From: Methanosarcina barkeri 3
Lineage (GTDB): Archaea > Halobacteriota > Methanosarcinia > Methanosarcinales > Methanosarcinaceae
Reading direction: 5' to 3'
Assembly (NCBI RefSeq): GCF_000970305.1
Contig: NZ_CP009517.1
Span: forward strand, 1,178,001 to 1,242,000
Length of the DNA stretch: 64,000 nucleotides
Shown: piece by piece, positions 1-8,868 of the stretch
Layout: each line of letters starts with the position of its first letter
How positions within the stretch are numbered: position 1 is the stretch's first letter
Notes under the pieces: generated by a model
Told to the model about the DNA's origin: nothing
Databases searched by the model: none
Seen by the model: the letters and a program-made list of their open reading frames with translations, nothing else
Translations under genes and position numbers: made by a program

Positions 1-63
1 ATATAATTAATTGAATAAAAACGTTGGCTAAAAGTCTAAACTGTATATACAGAGGTAGAAGAA

Positions 64-294
64 ATGCCACTTGTTGATATCAAACTCATTGAAGGTGTAT
101 TCTCCGAGGAAGAGATCAAGAAGCTTATCAAGGACGTAACAGACGTTGTAGTCTCGTTCATGGGAGAAGACCTCCGTAGCTATACATTAGTAGTAGTCCA
201 GGAAGTAAAAAGCGGAAGCTGGGGAGTAGGTGGACAGGCAATTGGATTGGAGGAAGTAAGGGCCATACAAGCAGGTACTTCAAAGAAGCCCTAA
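64..294 (+). CDS. 4-oxalocrotonate tautomerase-like protein
   Basis: The 76-residue protein begins Met-Pro-Leu-Val, so Met removal would expose the N-terminal Pro that acts as catalytic base in the tautomerase (4-OT) superfamily. The length of about 76 residues and the pattern of one beta strand followed by an Asp/Glu-rich helix (SEEEIKKLIKDV) fit a small 4-OT subunit, which normally forms hexamers. The late Ser-Trp-Gly-Val-Gly-Gly-Gln segment is typical of the family's second strand and loop. A purine-rich AGAGGTAGAAGAA precedes the ATG. The substrate cannot be deduced. The gene stands alone, with unrelated decayed sequence downstream. Confidence 0.8.
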   Translation: MPLVDIKLIEGVFSEEEIKKLIKDVTDVVVSFMGEDLRSYTLVVVQEVKSGSWGVGGQAIGLEEVRAIQAGTSKKP

Positions 295-585
295 GCCATA
301 CTAAGGAAAAAACGGAGATTAGCTGGCAGGATTTGATGTCTGCTAGCGATCTCACCGTTCCTATGCACAATTACTGTTAATATCCTCAGAGAATAAAACG
401 CTTTAGAAAGCGGAGTGAAAGTATTGTCTAATGTTGTTATGAGCAATTAACTGGTTAAACTGAACAGCCTGGTATGTTTTTGTTTATTTATTTTAGTCTC
501 TTGAAGCTGATTTAGATAAGTTTTCTAGAAAGCTGGTCTATATGATTTATTTTACCATTTTTTATATCGGCTTTTTACAGACTAA

Positions 586-887
586 CCAGGAGTCTATTTC
601 ACTTCTAAAAACCAGGGAGTTAGCCATTATCTGACAGAAGGAGCTGAAAAACTTGATTTTGTTAATTCTAAATTTGATCTTCATAGAATTGACTCTCTAG
701 AAATTAGGCAAAAGATTCTGAGTGTTTCTTATGCTGATTGGAAAAAGTTAGGGTTTTCTAAGGGGAGACTTTACACTATACGAAACAAAACGCCAAAAGT
801 GATAAGTCCTTCACGCTCAACAGCCATGTTTTGGAGAGGGTTAAGGCTTGGGAAAACTTAGTTTCTGGAGGTAAGGTTAAGATTTAA
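586..887 (+). pseudogene. frameshifted C-terminal relic resembling Cas1
   Basis: This is an open reading stretch without a start codon. It reads in one frame to about 765 (ending YADWKKLGFSKG) and continues after a 2-base shift as TLHYTKQNAKSDKSFTLN and on to a TAA at 885-887. Joined, the junction restores a smooth FSKG-TLHY sequence. From memory, this W-K-K-x-G-F-S-K-G-T-L-H-Y block followed by a basic tail resembles the C-terminal extension of some archaeal Cas1 proteins. The assignment is tentative because the catalytic core is absent. No cas neighbours and no repeat-spacer array are visible nearby. The rest of 295-1045 shows no intact gene. Confidence 0.4.
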
Positions 888-1045
888 GAAAAAGTTTAAG
901 TTCTAAGATTAGAGGCTAAGTTTCTAAGATTTAGAAGATATATTTCAAACTGGGATCAAGCTAGAGGTTAGGGATTAAAGAAAAGAAAAAATTAAATGTT
1001 TTTTACAAAAACCCTCTTTGTGGAATGAACTGTAAACTTACTTGA

Positions 1046-2527
1046 CTACATATCTTGTACTTCATCTAGATTACGGACATTAGCTAATTTATACATAAGA
1101 TCATACTTAGGCAGGGGCATTTTTAGCAATTCTGAAGCATTCACCTGAGTGCTTCCATTAATTATTCGAAAATACTCATCAACAATATCTGAAGTTAAAA
1201 AAGCACATAGACAATTTACTTCATTGACATCTAAATCACGGTTGATACCACATATATAGTTAAGATGATTTTCAAAACCAACTAACTTAAAGTTTTTAAA
1301 CTCTTTCCGTAGAAAAGGGGCTGCAAATATTCTTTTTTTAGAACATTTAGAAGTCAATCGTTTCATTAAAACGTAATTTTTAACGGGAATAAGAACCCTG
1401 GAAGTTTTTTTATTTACATTAATGCCTCTTTTTTTATTGAAATTCTCGGGATTTAAGTTAACACCATTTTTCTCTAGATTTTGTAACCATATTAATGGAA
1501 CGCAATCTTTTTCAGAATAGTCCTCTCGCAAATTTTCCTTTGTTCTGAAATCTACTACCTTTCCAGTTGAGACCGTCATTCCAAAGTCTTCCAGCTTATG
1601 TTCCCAAGAATCTACTATGCGAATTATTTTTAGATCTTTTTCTGACGTAGGAATTCTAATGTAATTTTCCCCATTTTTCGAAAAAATAATATCTGAGAAT
1701 GTTGCTTCAATCTTAAAGAAATCCTCAAATTCTTTGCTGTAACTAGAACTCACAACTGTGCCACGTTCACCGGGAAATTTTTTTATAGCTTTAAAAATAA
1801 TATTTTCCTGATGAACTTCATTGTCGTCAAATATATTAGTTCTTGATTTAAATAGATGAATATTCTCAAAATGTAAATTCTCCACAAGCCATCTTCTTGT
1901 TTTCTTAAAATGAAGTCCAGAGCAGAAGCTTCTTGGAACAATAAATATCATTTCTCCGTTTTTCTTAAGCATTTTTGCCACAATAAGCATAAATAGCGAA
2001 TATATATTTGGAGAATCTAGCTTCAGATGATCAACAGCTAAACTTTCAGCTGAATCTTTTCTCAGCTTATAGTAAGGAGGATTAGAAATAGCTAAATCAT
2101 ATTTCCTTTTATAGTGATTAGCATTATCCAGAATAAAATTGGATTCATAGATGTTAAAACTCAATTCATGACCATGCTTTTCAAACACATTTTTGCATTC
2201 TGACATTAAACATTCTAAATAAGGTACTACCTCTGAATCTTGTTCATAACAATCAATTGTTAAATTAAGTTTATTTTTGGACTCTAGAATAATTCTATCA
2301 CATATTGCTGCCGATAATATACCTGTTCCAGCCCCAGGATCAAGTAATTTTATTTCAGCATGTCTCAAATCTAATAAACTTGCCATAAAAGAAGCTACTT
2401 TTTTGTTAGTGAAAAACTGACCTTTTTCTTTTCTCTTCTCAACCGAATAGATTTTACGAAAAGAATCACTTAACTCAACAGAGTAATCTAACAAACTGCA
2501 GTTTTCTTTTTTTCGTGGCATTTCCAT
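1046..2527 (-). CDS. N6-adenine DNA methyltransferase (Eco57I/TaqI-like)
   Basis: This is a class I SAM-dependent gamma-type DNA adenine methyltransferase. Counting from a TTG at 2539, residues 40-44 are GQFFT (motif X), 67-74 are DPGAGTGI (SAM-binding motif I) and 153-156 are NPPY (catalytic motif IV). The C-terminal half, about 270-490, would be the target-recognition part. No nuclease motif is seen, so it is a methylase only and not a fused type IIG enzyme. The ATG at 2527, with GGTGA a few bases upstream, is preferred over the TTG at 2539. It lies 257 bp downstream of the HNH gene on the same strand. It may protect host DNA from that nuclease, or it may be an independent solitary methylase. 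Confidence 0.85.
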   Translation of the reverse strand: MEMPRKKENCSLLDYSVELSDSFRKIYSVEKRKEKGQFFTNKKVASFMASLLDLRHAEIKLLDPGAGTGILSAAICDRIILESKNKLNLTIDCYEQDSEVVPYLECLMSECKNVFEKHGHELSFNIYESNFILDNANHYKRKYDLAISNPPYYKLRKDSAESLAVDHLKLDSPNIYSLFMLIVAKMLKKNGEMIFIVPRSFCSGLHFKKTRRWLVENLHFENIHLFKSRTNIFDDNEVHQENIIFKAIKKFPGERGTVVSSSYSKEFEDFFKIEATFSDIIFSKNGENYIRIPTSEKDLKIIRIVDSWEHKLEDFGMTVSTGKVVDFRTKENLREDYSEKDCVPLIWLQNLEKNGVNLNPENFNKKRGINVNKKTSRVLIPVKNYVLMKRLTSKCSKKRIFAAPFLRKEFKNFKLVGFENHLNYICGINRDLDVNEVNCLCAFLTSDIVDEYFRIINGSTQVNASELLKMPLPKYDLMYKLANVRNLDEVQDM

Positions 2528-2795
2528 CAGGTTCACCAAAGTAGTTTTTTAATCAGAAGGAGTACTTTTTTAAAAACAGATAACAGATATTATGACACTA
2601 TCTAGTTTATCTAGCTCAAATAAAATAACTTCTATTTATAGTATTATTTATAAAGTCTCTTATTAAAAGATTTATTTGACTCATGTCCATTCATTCTCTA
2701 TTATTAAAACAAGAGAACCCTTAATCTGAGAATGTTTTAAGTGGTTGAATATTTAATTACCGACTTTATGGCATTTCACTTTCAATTCTGCCTAG

Positions 2796-3407
2796 TTATT
2801 TCGACTGTTCGTTTTTTAATTCCTCAATATATTCAGTATACTCAATCAGTACTTCCAAAAATTCTTTGGTATTTTCATTCAATTTTCCAATTTTGTGAAG
2901 TTCTTTTAATTTTACGATTCTTTTTTCCAAGCGACAGAGATTCCATATTAGCGGGTGCCTTCTCAGACTTAAACCGAGCCTACTGTACATATAGTTGCCT
3001 AAAGGTGTAAGAGGAATAATTTCTCCTAAGTCGTTTCTCATAAATTGCTGTCCATATGTAGGGTCGCATGGATCAATGTATCCTTTAATACCATCATTAT
3101 GGACATTTTCATTTCCTGTTGGCCAATCTGCCCTCTTTTTATTATTACAGTAAAAGCATGAATAAACTAAATTATTGTAACTTTCTTCTGAAATGTTAAC
3201 TAGAATCTTTCGAGGTACGAAATGATCAATATGAAATACTCTTTTTCCTCCTCCCCAACACTCTTCATCTCCACAATATCCGCAGCATTTTTTGAAATCT
3301 TGCCTCAAATCTTCTTTATAAAGTCTGTATTTTGAAACATGTCTAGGGCTAGGTCTTCTTTGAGGTTGAACATTTCTGAAATCATTCATTTCTTTCAAGT
3401 TTTTCAA
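2796..3407 (-). CDS. HNH endonuclease
   Basis: The protein has up to 203 residues with a zinc-bound HNH (beta-beta-alpha-metal) nuclease core. CGYCGDEEC supplies the first Cys pair, HIDHFVPR carries the catalytic His and Asp, and a YNNLVYSCFYCNNKK segment carries the Asn and the second Cys pair. The remaining C-terminal part is helical and charged and contains no domain I recognise. The start is uncertain: TTG at 3407 has GGTGG about nine bases upstream, while ATG at 3389 overlaps the stop of the receiver gene. Either way the gene overlaps its upstream neighbour, which implies translational coupling. It is the likely effector of the three-gene unit. It resembles PtuB-type nucleases only in the HNH core. 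Confidence 0.85.
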   Translation of the reverse strand: MKNLKEMNDFRNVQPQRRPSPRHVSKYRLYKEDLRQDFKKCCGYCGDEECWGGGKRVFHIDHFVPRKILVNISEESYNNLVYSCFYCNNKKRADWPTGNENVHNDGIKGYIDPCDPTYGQQFMRNDLGEIIPLTPLGNYMYSRLGLSLRRHPLIWNLCRLEKRIVKLKELHKIGKLNENTKEFLEVLIEYTEYIEELKNEQSK

Positions 3408-4020
3408 TTATTTTGTCCACCTTTTCTATTAATTCGCATAATTTTTTTAAGCTTTTTGTATCTTTTAAAGTTATTGGAGTAACACCCAATTTGCTTGTTG
3501 TCTCTTCCAGAAAATAATCAAGTCTTAAAAGTTCTTCTTCCTCTTTAATAGTTAATTCATTCTTGAGAGAAAGTTCTCTATGTCTTTTTTCTTTCTGTTC
3601 TAATTCAAACTTGTATTTTTTTATTTTATTTTCTATCCTGGTAACCATAATATCAAGATTGTTAGAAACCAACTCTTTATCAAAAATAAGGTCATCTAAT
3701 GATTCATCGGATTCAGAAATGGCTTCGTCTTCATGGGCAGTAATCATGTACATTGGAAAATTAAGACGTTGCCTGTTTAAAGTCTCAAGAATTTCGTTAC
3801 CATTAAAGTCTATTTCAAGATTTTCTTTTAACCTGTAGTCGACTACAATTATATCTAAATGAGTTGTATATATCCAGCTAATTACATCTTCCATTGTTGT
3901 GGAACTATCAATTGGTAGAATTTCTATATCAAAATAATCTGAAAACTGTTGCTGGAATAAAATAACATCGTCCTCGCTTTCATCGATGTAACCAACTTTA
4001 TACTTTTTGTATTCAGCCAT
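3382..4020 (-). CDS. response regulator receiver-domain protein
   Basis: The 212-residue protein has an N-terminal receiver (REC) fold. The conserved residues are in place: acidic pocket D13/E14 (GYIDESEDD), phosphoacceptor D61 (IVVDYRL), T94 (MITAHED) and K115 (IFDKEL). After about residue 125 there is a highly charged helical or coiled-coil stretch (about 125-212) instead of a DNA-binding output domain. This suggests the output is a protein-protein contact. The gene starts 4 bp after the kinase-like gene ends and overlaps the HNH gene at its 3' end. The simplest inference is that it receives phosphate from the upstream GHKL protein and controls the HNH nuclease. Confidence 0.85.
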   Translation of the reverse strand: MAEYKKYKVGYIDESEDDVILFQQQFSDYFDIEILPIDSSTTMEDVISWIYTTHLDIIVVDYRLKENLEIDFNGNEILETLNRQRLNFPMYMITAHEDEAISESDESLDDLIFDKELVSNNLDIMVTRIENKIKKYKFELEQKEKRHRELSLKNELTIKEEEELLRLDYFLEETTSKLGVTPITLKDTKSLKKLCELIEKVDKIIEKLERNE

Positions 4021-4024
4021 ATAA

Positions 4025-6601
4025 TCACTTTTTTTGCTTTGATAGGGGAAACACTATTTGAAGCATAAAGCCAGATTCTGGTTTCAGAATTTTTATATTT
4101 CCGGAGTATTCATCAACGATGTTTTTTACCAACCACATACCTAGCCCTGTGCCAATTACATTTCCAGAACGATCTTTTTTTGTAGTCTCAAAGGCCTTGA
4201 AAATAATCTCAGGATTATCTCTGTAATCCTGAGAGAGCCCGCATCCTGTATCTTTATATAGAACAGTGACTGATTTATCGATAACTTCCCACTTAATTTC
4301 TATAATCCTCTCTTTTGAAGAGCCTTCTCTTTGAAATGCTTCTACTGAATTGACAATTAAATTTGAGAATATACTATCGAAATCGATATCATAAGCTTTT
4401 AATGAACATTTTTCTACTTGAGGATCTAGATTTAATGTTACCTTACGATCTAAAAGAAAACTCCACCACGTTTTTTTAAAAGCAATAAAATATTCATTGA
4501 TATCTATATCTCTACGCTTCCTTCTATCCTTTTTTATCATTAAAATTGAGAAGTTTATCCACTTAATCAACTTATTGTCTTGCTCTTCTATCTTATCTAT
4601 TAGAATGAACGGATTCTCATGTGCTGGTAGGCCTTCTAATTTAGAGGTTTCTAACTGTTCGTGTAAGTATTTCCTCAAATAAGTAGTTCTCTTTCCGAAT
4701 TGAGTTCTAATGTGCTTTAATTCATGTGTAAATGTGGCGACGATTAATCCTGAACTTGCAAGACTTCTAATAAGACGTAATTCTTCTTCCTTTTCTTCCA
4801 GCTCCTGTTTTTGAATCTCATAACCTTCCGCGAGGACTTCAGCTTCTTTTTCTAGTTTTACAAATTCATTCCCTTTAAGAGCTTTAGGGACTATAGAGAT
4901 ACCTTTTGAAGCGTCGGTATCTGAATCGGGGAAATATTTTCGACTTATCTGTTTAATTTTTTTTATTTCTATCCTTTTGCTTGCAAACTCCTCAGCTTTC
5001 TCTTTTGTACTCTCTTTGTCATTTCTTAGCGAATGAAATTGATTGAAAGAGTACATTATGTTGATTCTATCATCTTCAAATTCCTCTATAATCCCAATTA
5101 TTATATTTTTAAATAGATTGAAAGCATCATTTTCTTGTATCCCTTCTCTGCCTGATTTATCTTGGAAACTTGAATTTGCCACTCTAGAAATACTAATGGA
5201 ACCCGAAATTTGATTGGGACGTATTCTCCAACCTGTCCGTTTTTGACCCGCACCCCCTGGACTTATCCCCGCTCGTTCTCCTAATCCAAGCCAATCATTT
5301 TTGCCTAATCCATAAGGGCGTACTAAAAATCCGTCTCTAAAAATTTTCACTCCACCAAATTTATTTAACCATTGCTTTCTTGAAGCGCTAGAGAAAGACT
5401 TGTATGGATATCTAGAATCTTCAGCAGAAGACACATTTTTTAAGAAATAGAATGTGAATGAGAATTCTCCAATCTTATCAAGAATGCGTTTTGCATCATT
5501 ATCTTTAAACCCGGGCACAAGTTTAGCTAGAGTTGTTTCAATAGTGAATTTTTTTTCTTTCAGTGTTTTAAAGTCATAAGGAGATTTCTTCATCCCTTCT
5601 TGTTTAAAAACACCAATATATTCCTTCTCTATTAAATCGACATCTAGTTCATTACGCTCTATTTCCAAAATCACTGTCTTTGAATGGTCATCTAGGTGCC
5701 GTGCAAATACCTTATAGTCAAAATCGTCACAGAACTCTGATGAAATTTCACCATATTCGTTTTCTTGAAGAGAACTAAATAGATAGATTGAAAAAATCGG
5801 AATTTCTTTGGGAGGCACGAGAATCTCTAAGCTTTTAAATATTCTCTCAACTAGATGTTCATCCCATTCATCCGTTAATTTGTTTATTTTTATTATTGTT
5901 CCGCTTTTGAAATTAATATCATTTAAAACTTTAGATAATGGTTCATAATTTTGTGTTAAATCTATTATCTTTTCTTTCAGATCTAAGTTTTCTACAGGTG
6001 TTAATTCTGCTTCAACTTTATCTATTGTTAACCCAGGGCTTTCAAAGTCTGACCAATTCACTTGCCACAAGAAACCTTCCTTCTCTTGTTCAGGCAACGT
6101 ATAAATTTCACAGCTCTTGCCCAGCCTATCAAGCGCAAATCTTCCAATTCCTTTTTCGCCAGTTTTTATGCGTCCATTTTTAGTTTCATACTGAGTATTT
6201 TTGTTATCAGTTCCTATGGTCATCCAATGATCTTGGATTACTTTCTCTGTCATTCCAGACCCGTTGTCGATTATGTATAGATGACAGAAATTTGAAAAAA
6301 AAGAATTAAGTTTTTCAGTATCTTTATAAGAATTATCATTTAGTAAGTAATTCCCATTAATATCTTGTGTGTAAAACAAATCTATTGAGTCAGAAAATCC
6401 ACTAAGTATTAAATATTCTTCCTTTGCAAGAATTGAAGGCGGTAAATGATATTTATTATCAAAGAATAAAATGCAGTTATAAGCATCAGCGTCATAACAA
6501 TTTTTTACAAGCTCAATTATTGCCCCTTCTGCATTTGCAACATTCTCTCTACCTATTAGTCTTGCAGTTCTTGCCGAAACTTTAAATGGTATTCTTGTCA
6601 T
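4025..6601 (-). CDS. dual-GHKL protein: Hsp90/MORC-like ATPase fused to histidine kinase
   Basis: The 858-residue protein has two separate GHKL ATP-binding modules. The N-terminal one has an N-box with E30, N34 and D37 (ELVKNCYDADA), a DNGSGM box near 112 and a glycine lid GEKGIGRFA near 150, as in Hsp90, MutL and MORC ATPases. A middle region of several hundred residues may be the S5-like and sensing part. The C-terminal module is kinase-like: a possible phosphoacceptor block FTHELKHI near 625, N-box NLIVNSVEAF near 750, G1 DTGCGL, F-box IFKAFETTK and G2 GTGLGMWLVK near 820. No transmembrane segment is evident, so it is probably cytosolic. It is the first gene of the unit with the receiver and HNH genes. 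The trigger it senses is unknown. Confidence 0.85.
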   Translation of the reverse strand: MTRIPFKVSARTARLIGRENVANAEGAIIELVKNCYDADAYNCILFFDNKYHLPPSILAKEEYLILSGFSDSIDLFYTQDINGNYLLNDNSYKDTEKLNSFFSNFCHLYIIDNGSGMTEKVIQDHWMTIGTDNKNTQYETKNGRIKTGEKGIGRFALDRLGKSCEIYTLPEQEKEGFLWQVNWSDFESPGLTIDKVEAELTPVENLDLKEKIIDLTQNYEPLSKVLNDINFKSGTIIKINKLTDEWDEHLVERIFKSLEILVPPKEIPIFSIYLFSSLQENEYGEISSEFCDDFDYKVFARHLDDHSKTVILEIERNELDVDLIEKEYIGVFKQEGMKKSPYDFKTLKEKKFTIETTLAKLVPGFKDNDAKRILDKIGEFSFTFYFLKNVSSAEDSRYPYKSFSSASRKQWLNKFGGVKIFRDGFLVRPYGLGKNDWLGLGERAGISPGGAGQKRTGWRIRPNQISGSISISRVANSSFQDKSGREGIQENDAFNLFKNIIIGIIEEFEDDRINIMYSFNQFHSLRNDKESTKEKAEEFASKRIEIKKIKQISRKYFPDSDTDASKGISIVPKALKGNEFVKLEKEAEVLAEGYEIQKQELEEKEEELRLIRSLASSGLIVATFTHELKHIRTQFGKRTTYLRKYLHEQLETSKLEGLPAHENPFILIDKIEEQDNKLIKWINFSILMIKKDRRKRRDIDINEYFIAFKKTWWSFLLDRKVTLNLDPQVEKCSLKAYDIDFDSIFSNLIVNSVEAFQREGSSKERIIEIKWEVIDKSVTVLYKDTGCGLSQDYRDNPEIIFKAFETTKKDRSGNVIGTGLGMWLVKNIVDEYSGNIKILKPESGFMLQIVFPLSKQKK

Positions 6602-7096
6602 TTAGACAAAAAATATGCGAACTTCTATATTTAAATTCTTTGAAATTTTGTGAAAAGAATCCACTTACATAGTTAGTATAAACAGTTTACGGTTATATCT
6701 TGAAATGATTTAGTGTGTTCAAAACCATTTAAAAGTTCAATACACGATACAACAGTAGGTGACTCAAAAGGTTAAACATTGAGTAATTTCCAATTTTATT
6801 TTTGTACTGTATGATGACCATGTAAAATGAAAAAAATTCAAAGTTGTAGTAAAATAGCGAGTCACTTGTATACATATTTTACTGCATAAAAGGAAATTAA
6901 TAAAGTGAAGTAATTTTTGGATAATAGTATTAAACAACTAATATAAATATTGATAAAATAGACTTTTGCATGAATTTTACATAAATATAAAGATAATATT
7001 CTTGGATAGGGCGATTTTAGAAGAAAAAAATGATTGTGTATTATTCTCGCAAGACAGCGTTGCGTTTTTTGAGATCCCTATTACCCAAATATCTAG
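6602..7096 (+). other. intergenic, AT-rich, no gene seen
   Basis: About 500 AT-rich bases lie between the start of the dual-GHKL gene and the degenerate tRNA. I find no supported coding sequence. Promoter elements for the leftward defence-like unit must lie at its left end, but no clear operator is visible. Confidence 0.5.
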
Positions 7097-7181
7097 TGCG
7101 AGGGATAGGATTCGAACCCATGAGAACCTGCATAAAATCATCTTAAGTACATCGCTTTTGATCTGGCTGGACAAGCCTTGC
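7097..7181 (-). pseudogene. degenerate tRNA-Leu(UAA)
   Basis: Read on the minus strand, this 85-nt stretch has a good T-arm (ATGGG, loop TTCGAAT, CCTAT), a long class II variable region, an anticodon loop CTTAAGA giving anticodon UAA, and a 3' acceptor strand CCCTCGC followed by A. The 5' acceptor GCAAGGC has two mismatches to the 3' strand. The D-stem and anticodon stem pair poorly, and no CCA is encoded. The 3' half is much better preserved than the 5' half. It is probably a decayed tRNA-Leu copy left by integration of a mobile element, and is unlikely to be functional. Confidence 0.65.
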
Positions 7182-7372
7182 ATGGAAGGACATTTTAGTC
7201 TGCTCTTTGAGAACTAAGCACATCGCAAGACAAACCATAATTCGAACTATTCCCTCTAAAAACACGCCTGAAGATATTAAAGCATATTAAAAGGCGCTTC
7301 ACAAGAAATAAGAAAAGAAGCAAAAACAGAAAAACAGTCAGGTTAAGGACTATAGGAGTCTGAACCTTTTTA

Positions 7373-7543
7373 TTACTTCATCAAACATGAACGGTACATA
7401 AATCTTTGACAATTTTCGTATTCACCTTTGCAGTACTTCGATATCACTTCGGCAGGTAACTTACCCTTTTTTGGAGCAACGTCGCATGTATAGAATTCAT
7501 TACTGGAATTGGGGTTCACTGTTATAAGATAGGAACAACACAT
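7373..7543 (-). CDS. 56-residue Cys-rich protein
   Basis: A short reading frame begins ATG at 7543, preceded by an excellent Shine-Dalgarno sequence (GAGGTG), and ends at TAA 7373-7375. The product starts MCCSYLITV and contains six cysteines (C2, C3, TCD, YCKG, ENCQ, SCLM). The C-x-G-x-Y/F-x-N-C-x-R-F/Y spacing recurs in small methanogen proteins that I cannot name. Metal or Fe-S binding is plausible but is inferred only from the Cys content. It points away from the NifH-like gene about 400 bp to its right. Confidence 0.6.
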   Translation of the reverse strand: MCCSYLITVNPNSSNEFYTCDVAPKKGKLPAEVISKYCKGEYENCQRFMYRSCLMK

Positions 7544-7953
7544 TCAAAACACCTCTAATATATTACTATATGAATTATCCGTACATACATAAAACAATAT
7601 CTCTGCCGGAGCTTTAGCATTTAATGTACCGAATATCGTATTTCATGCTTATCAATATCTCGCATATAGACATCCATTACATTGATCCGTTTTTGTATTC
7701 TATCCTAAGACAATGTTTCCGTATATTTTACTGCGACATGGTCTACTGCTGCTGGTTGTGTTTTTCATTTTTATTTGAATTAGCAGTTGTGTTTTTGACA
7801 ACTCTAAATGAATGACCTGACTTAAATTAAGCATAATTGAGAAATAGCAGAGATTTTTGCCGCAAAATTAAGAAAAACAGAATTTCCATGTCAATTATTG
7901 CTGAAGTATGAGCTTATAAATCGGATATGTTTGTTTCCCTGTATGGTGATGAA

Positions 7954-8868
7954 ATGACAAAAGCAAGAAACATCGCAATATATGGAAAAGGCGGTATCGG
8001 GAAATCAACTACCTCATCAAATCTTTCAGCGGCTCTTTCTGACCTGGGTCTTACTGTAATGCAAATTGGCTGTGACCCTAAGAGCGACTCCACAAATAAC
8101 CTGAGAGGAGGCAAATCTATTCCTTCCGTTCTTGATGCTATGAGAAGTGGAAAAAGGGTTGAGATTAGCGACATCGTCTATGAGGGGTTCAATGGAATCC
8201 TCTGTGTGGAAGCAGGCGGTCCTGAGCCTGGTGTAGGCTGCGCTGGCAGAGGTATTATTACTGCAATCGAACTTTTAAGGCAAAAAAACGTCTTTGAGGA
8301 ATTTAACCCTGATGTTGTAATTTATGACGTGCTTGGAGACGTTGTCTGTGGAGGATTCTCAATCCCTATCCGTGAAGGTGTTGCAGAACAGGTATACACT
8401 GTTGCATCCTCGGATTTCATGGCAATCTATGCAGCAAATAATCTCTTCAAAGGTATAAGGAAATACGCAAACAACGGCGGTGCCCTTTTCAGCGGAATAA
8501 TTGCAAATTCAATGAACCAGCCTATTCAAAAAGAGATAATAAATGACTTTGCGAGTCAGACAAAAACAACAATCGCAGGGTATGTACCCCGTTCACTTGA
8601 TGTTACAAGGAGTGAACTCAGAGGACAGACTGTAGTTGAACATGCACCTGATTCCGAGCAGGCTGAGATATATAGAGAACTTGCAAGAGGCATTTTGAAT
8701 AACAATAAGAAATATGTTCCTGCTCCTCTTGAGTCCGAAGAACTCAAAACCTGGGCAGAAAGCTGGTCTGATATACTCCTCAAGGAACGGGAACAGGTAA
8801 GTGGACATGAAGGAAAAGTGAAAAACAGTAGCGTTGAAGAAGGAACGCCAATAAGTTCGGAAGCATGA
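7954..8868 (+). CDS. NifH-family (nitrogenase-like) iron protein
   Basis: This is a 304-residue P-loop ATPase of the NifH/BchL/CfbC family, which delivers electrons from a [4Fe-4S] cluster with ATP hydrolysis. Residues 11-18 are GKGGIGKS (Walker A). DPKSDST forms switch I, and C96 (GVGCAGRG) and C132 (DVVCGGF) are the two Cys that bridge the cluster in the homodimer. I choose ATG 7954 over 7927 because GGTGAT precedes it at normal spacing. No NifD/NifK-like or CfbD-like partner and no nifI genes lie nearby, so this is an orphan group IV-type homologue. Candidate roles are CfbC-like F430 synthesis or another unassigned reductase. A charged tail of about 25 residues follows the conserved fold. 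Confidence 0.85.
   Translation: MTKARNIAIYGKGGIGKSTTSSNLSAALSDLGLTVMQIGCDPKSDSTNNLRGGKSIPSVLDAMRSGKRVEISDIVYEGFNGILCVEAGGPEPGVGCAGRGIITAIELLRQKNVFEEFNPDVVIYDVLGDVVCGGFSIPIREGVAEQVYTVASSDFMAIYAANNLFKGIRKYANNGGALFSGIIANSMNQPIQKEIINDFASQTKTTIAGYVPRSLDVTRSELRGQTVVEHAPDSEQAEIYRELARGILNNNKKYVPAPLESEELKTWAESWSDILLKEREQVSGHEGKVKNSSVEEGTPISSEA

Noticed and set aside
295-360. Open frame after the tautomerase stop reading KTEISWQDLMSASDLT and on to a stop at about 381
   Set aside because: It looks protein-like but has no start codon and I cannot place it in a family. It may be a fragment of a lost gene.
7624-7815. 63-codon plus-strand frame rich in Phe, Ile and Cys
   Set aside because: There is no ribosome binding site, and its hydrophobic composition is what random AT-rich DNA encodes.
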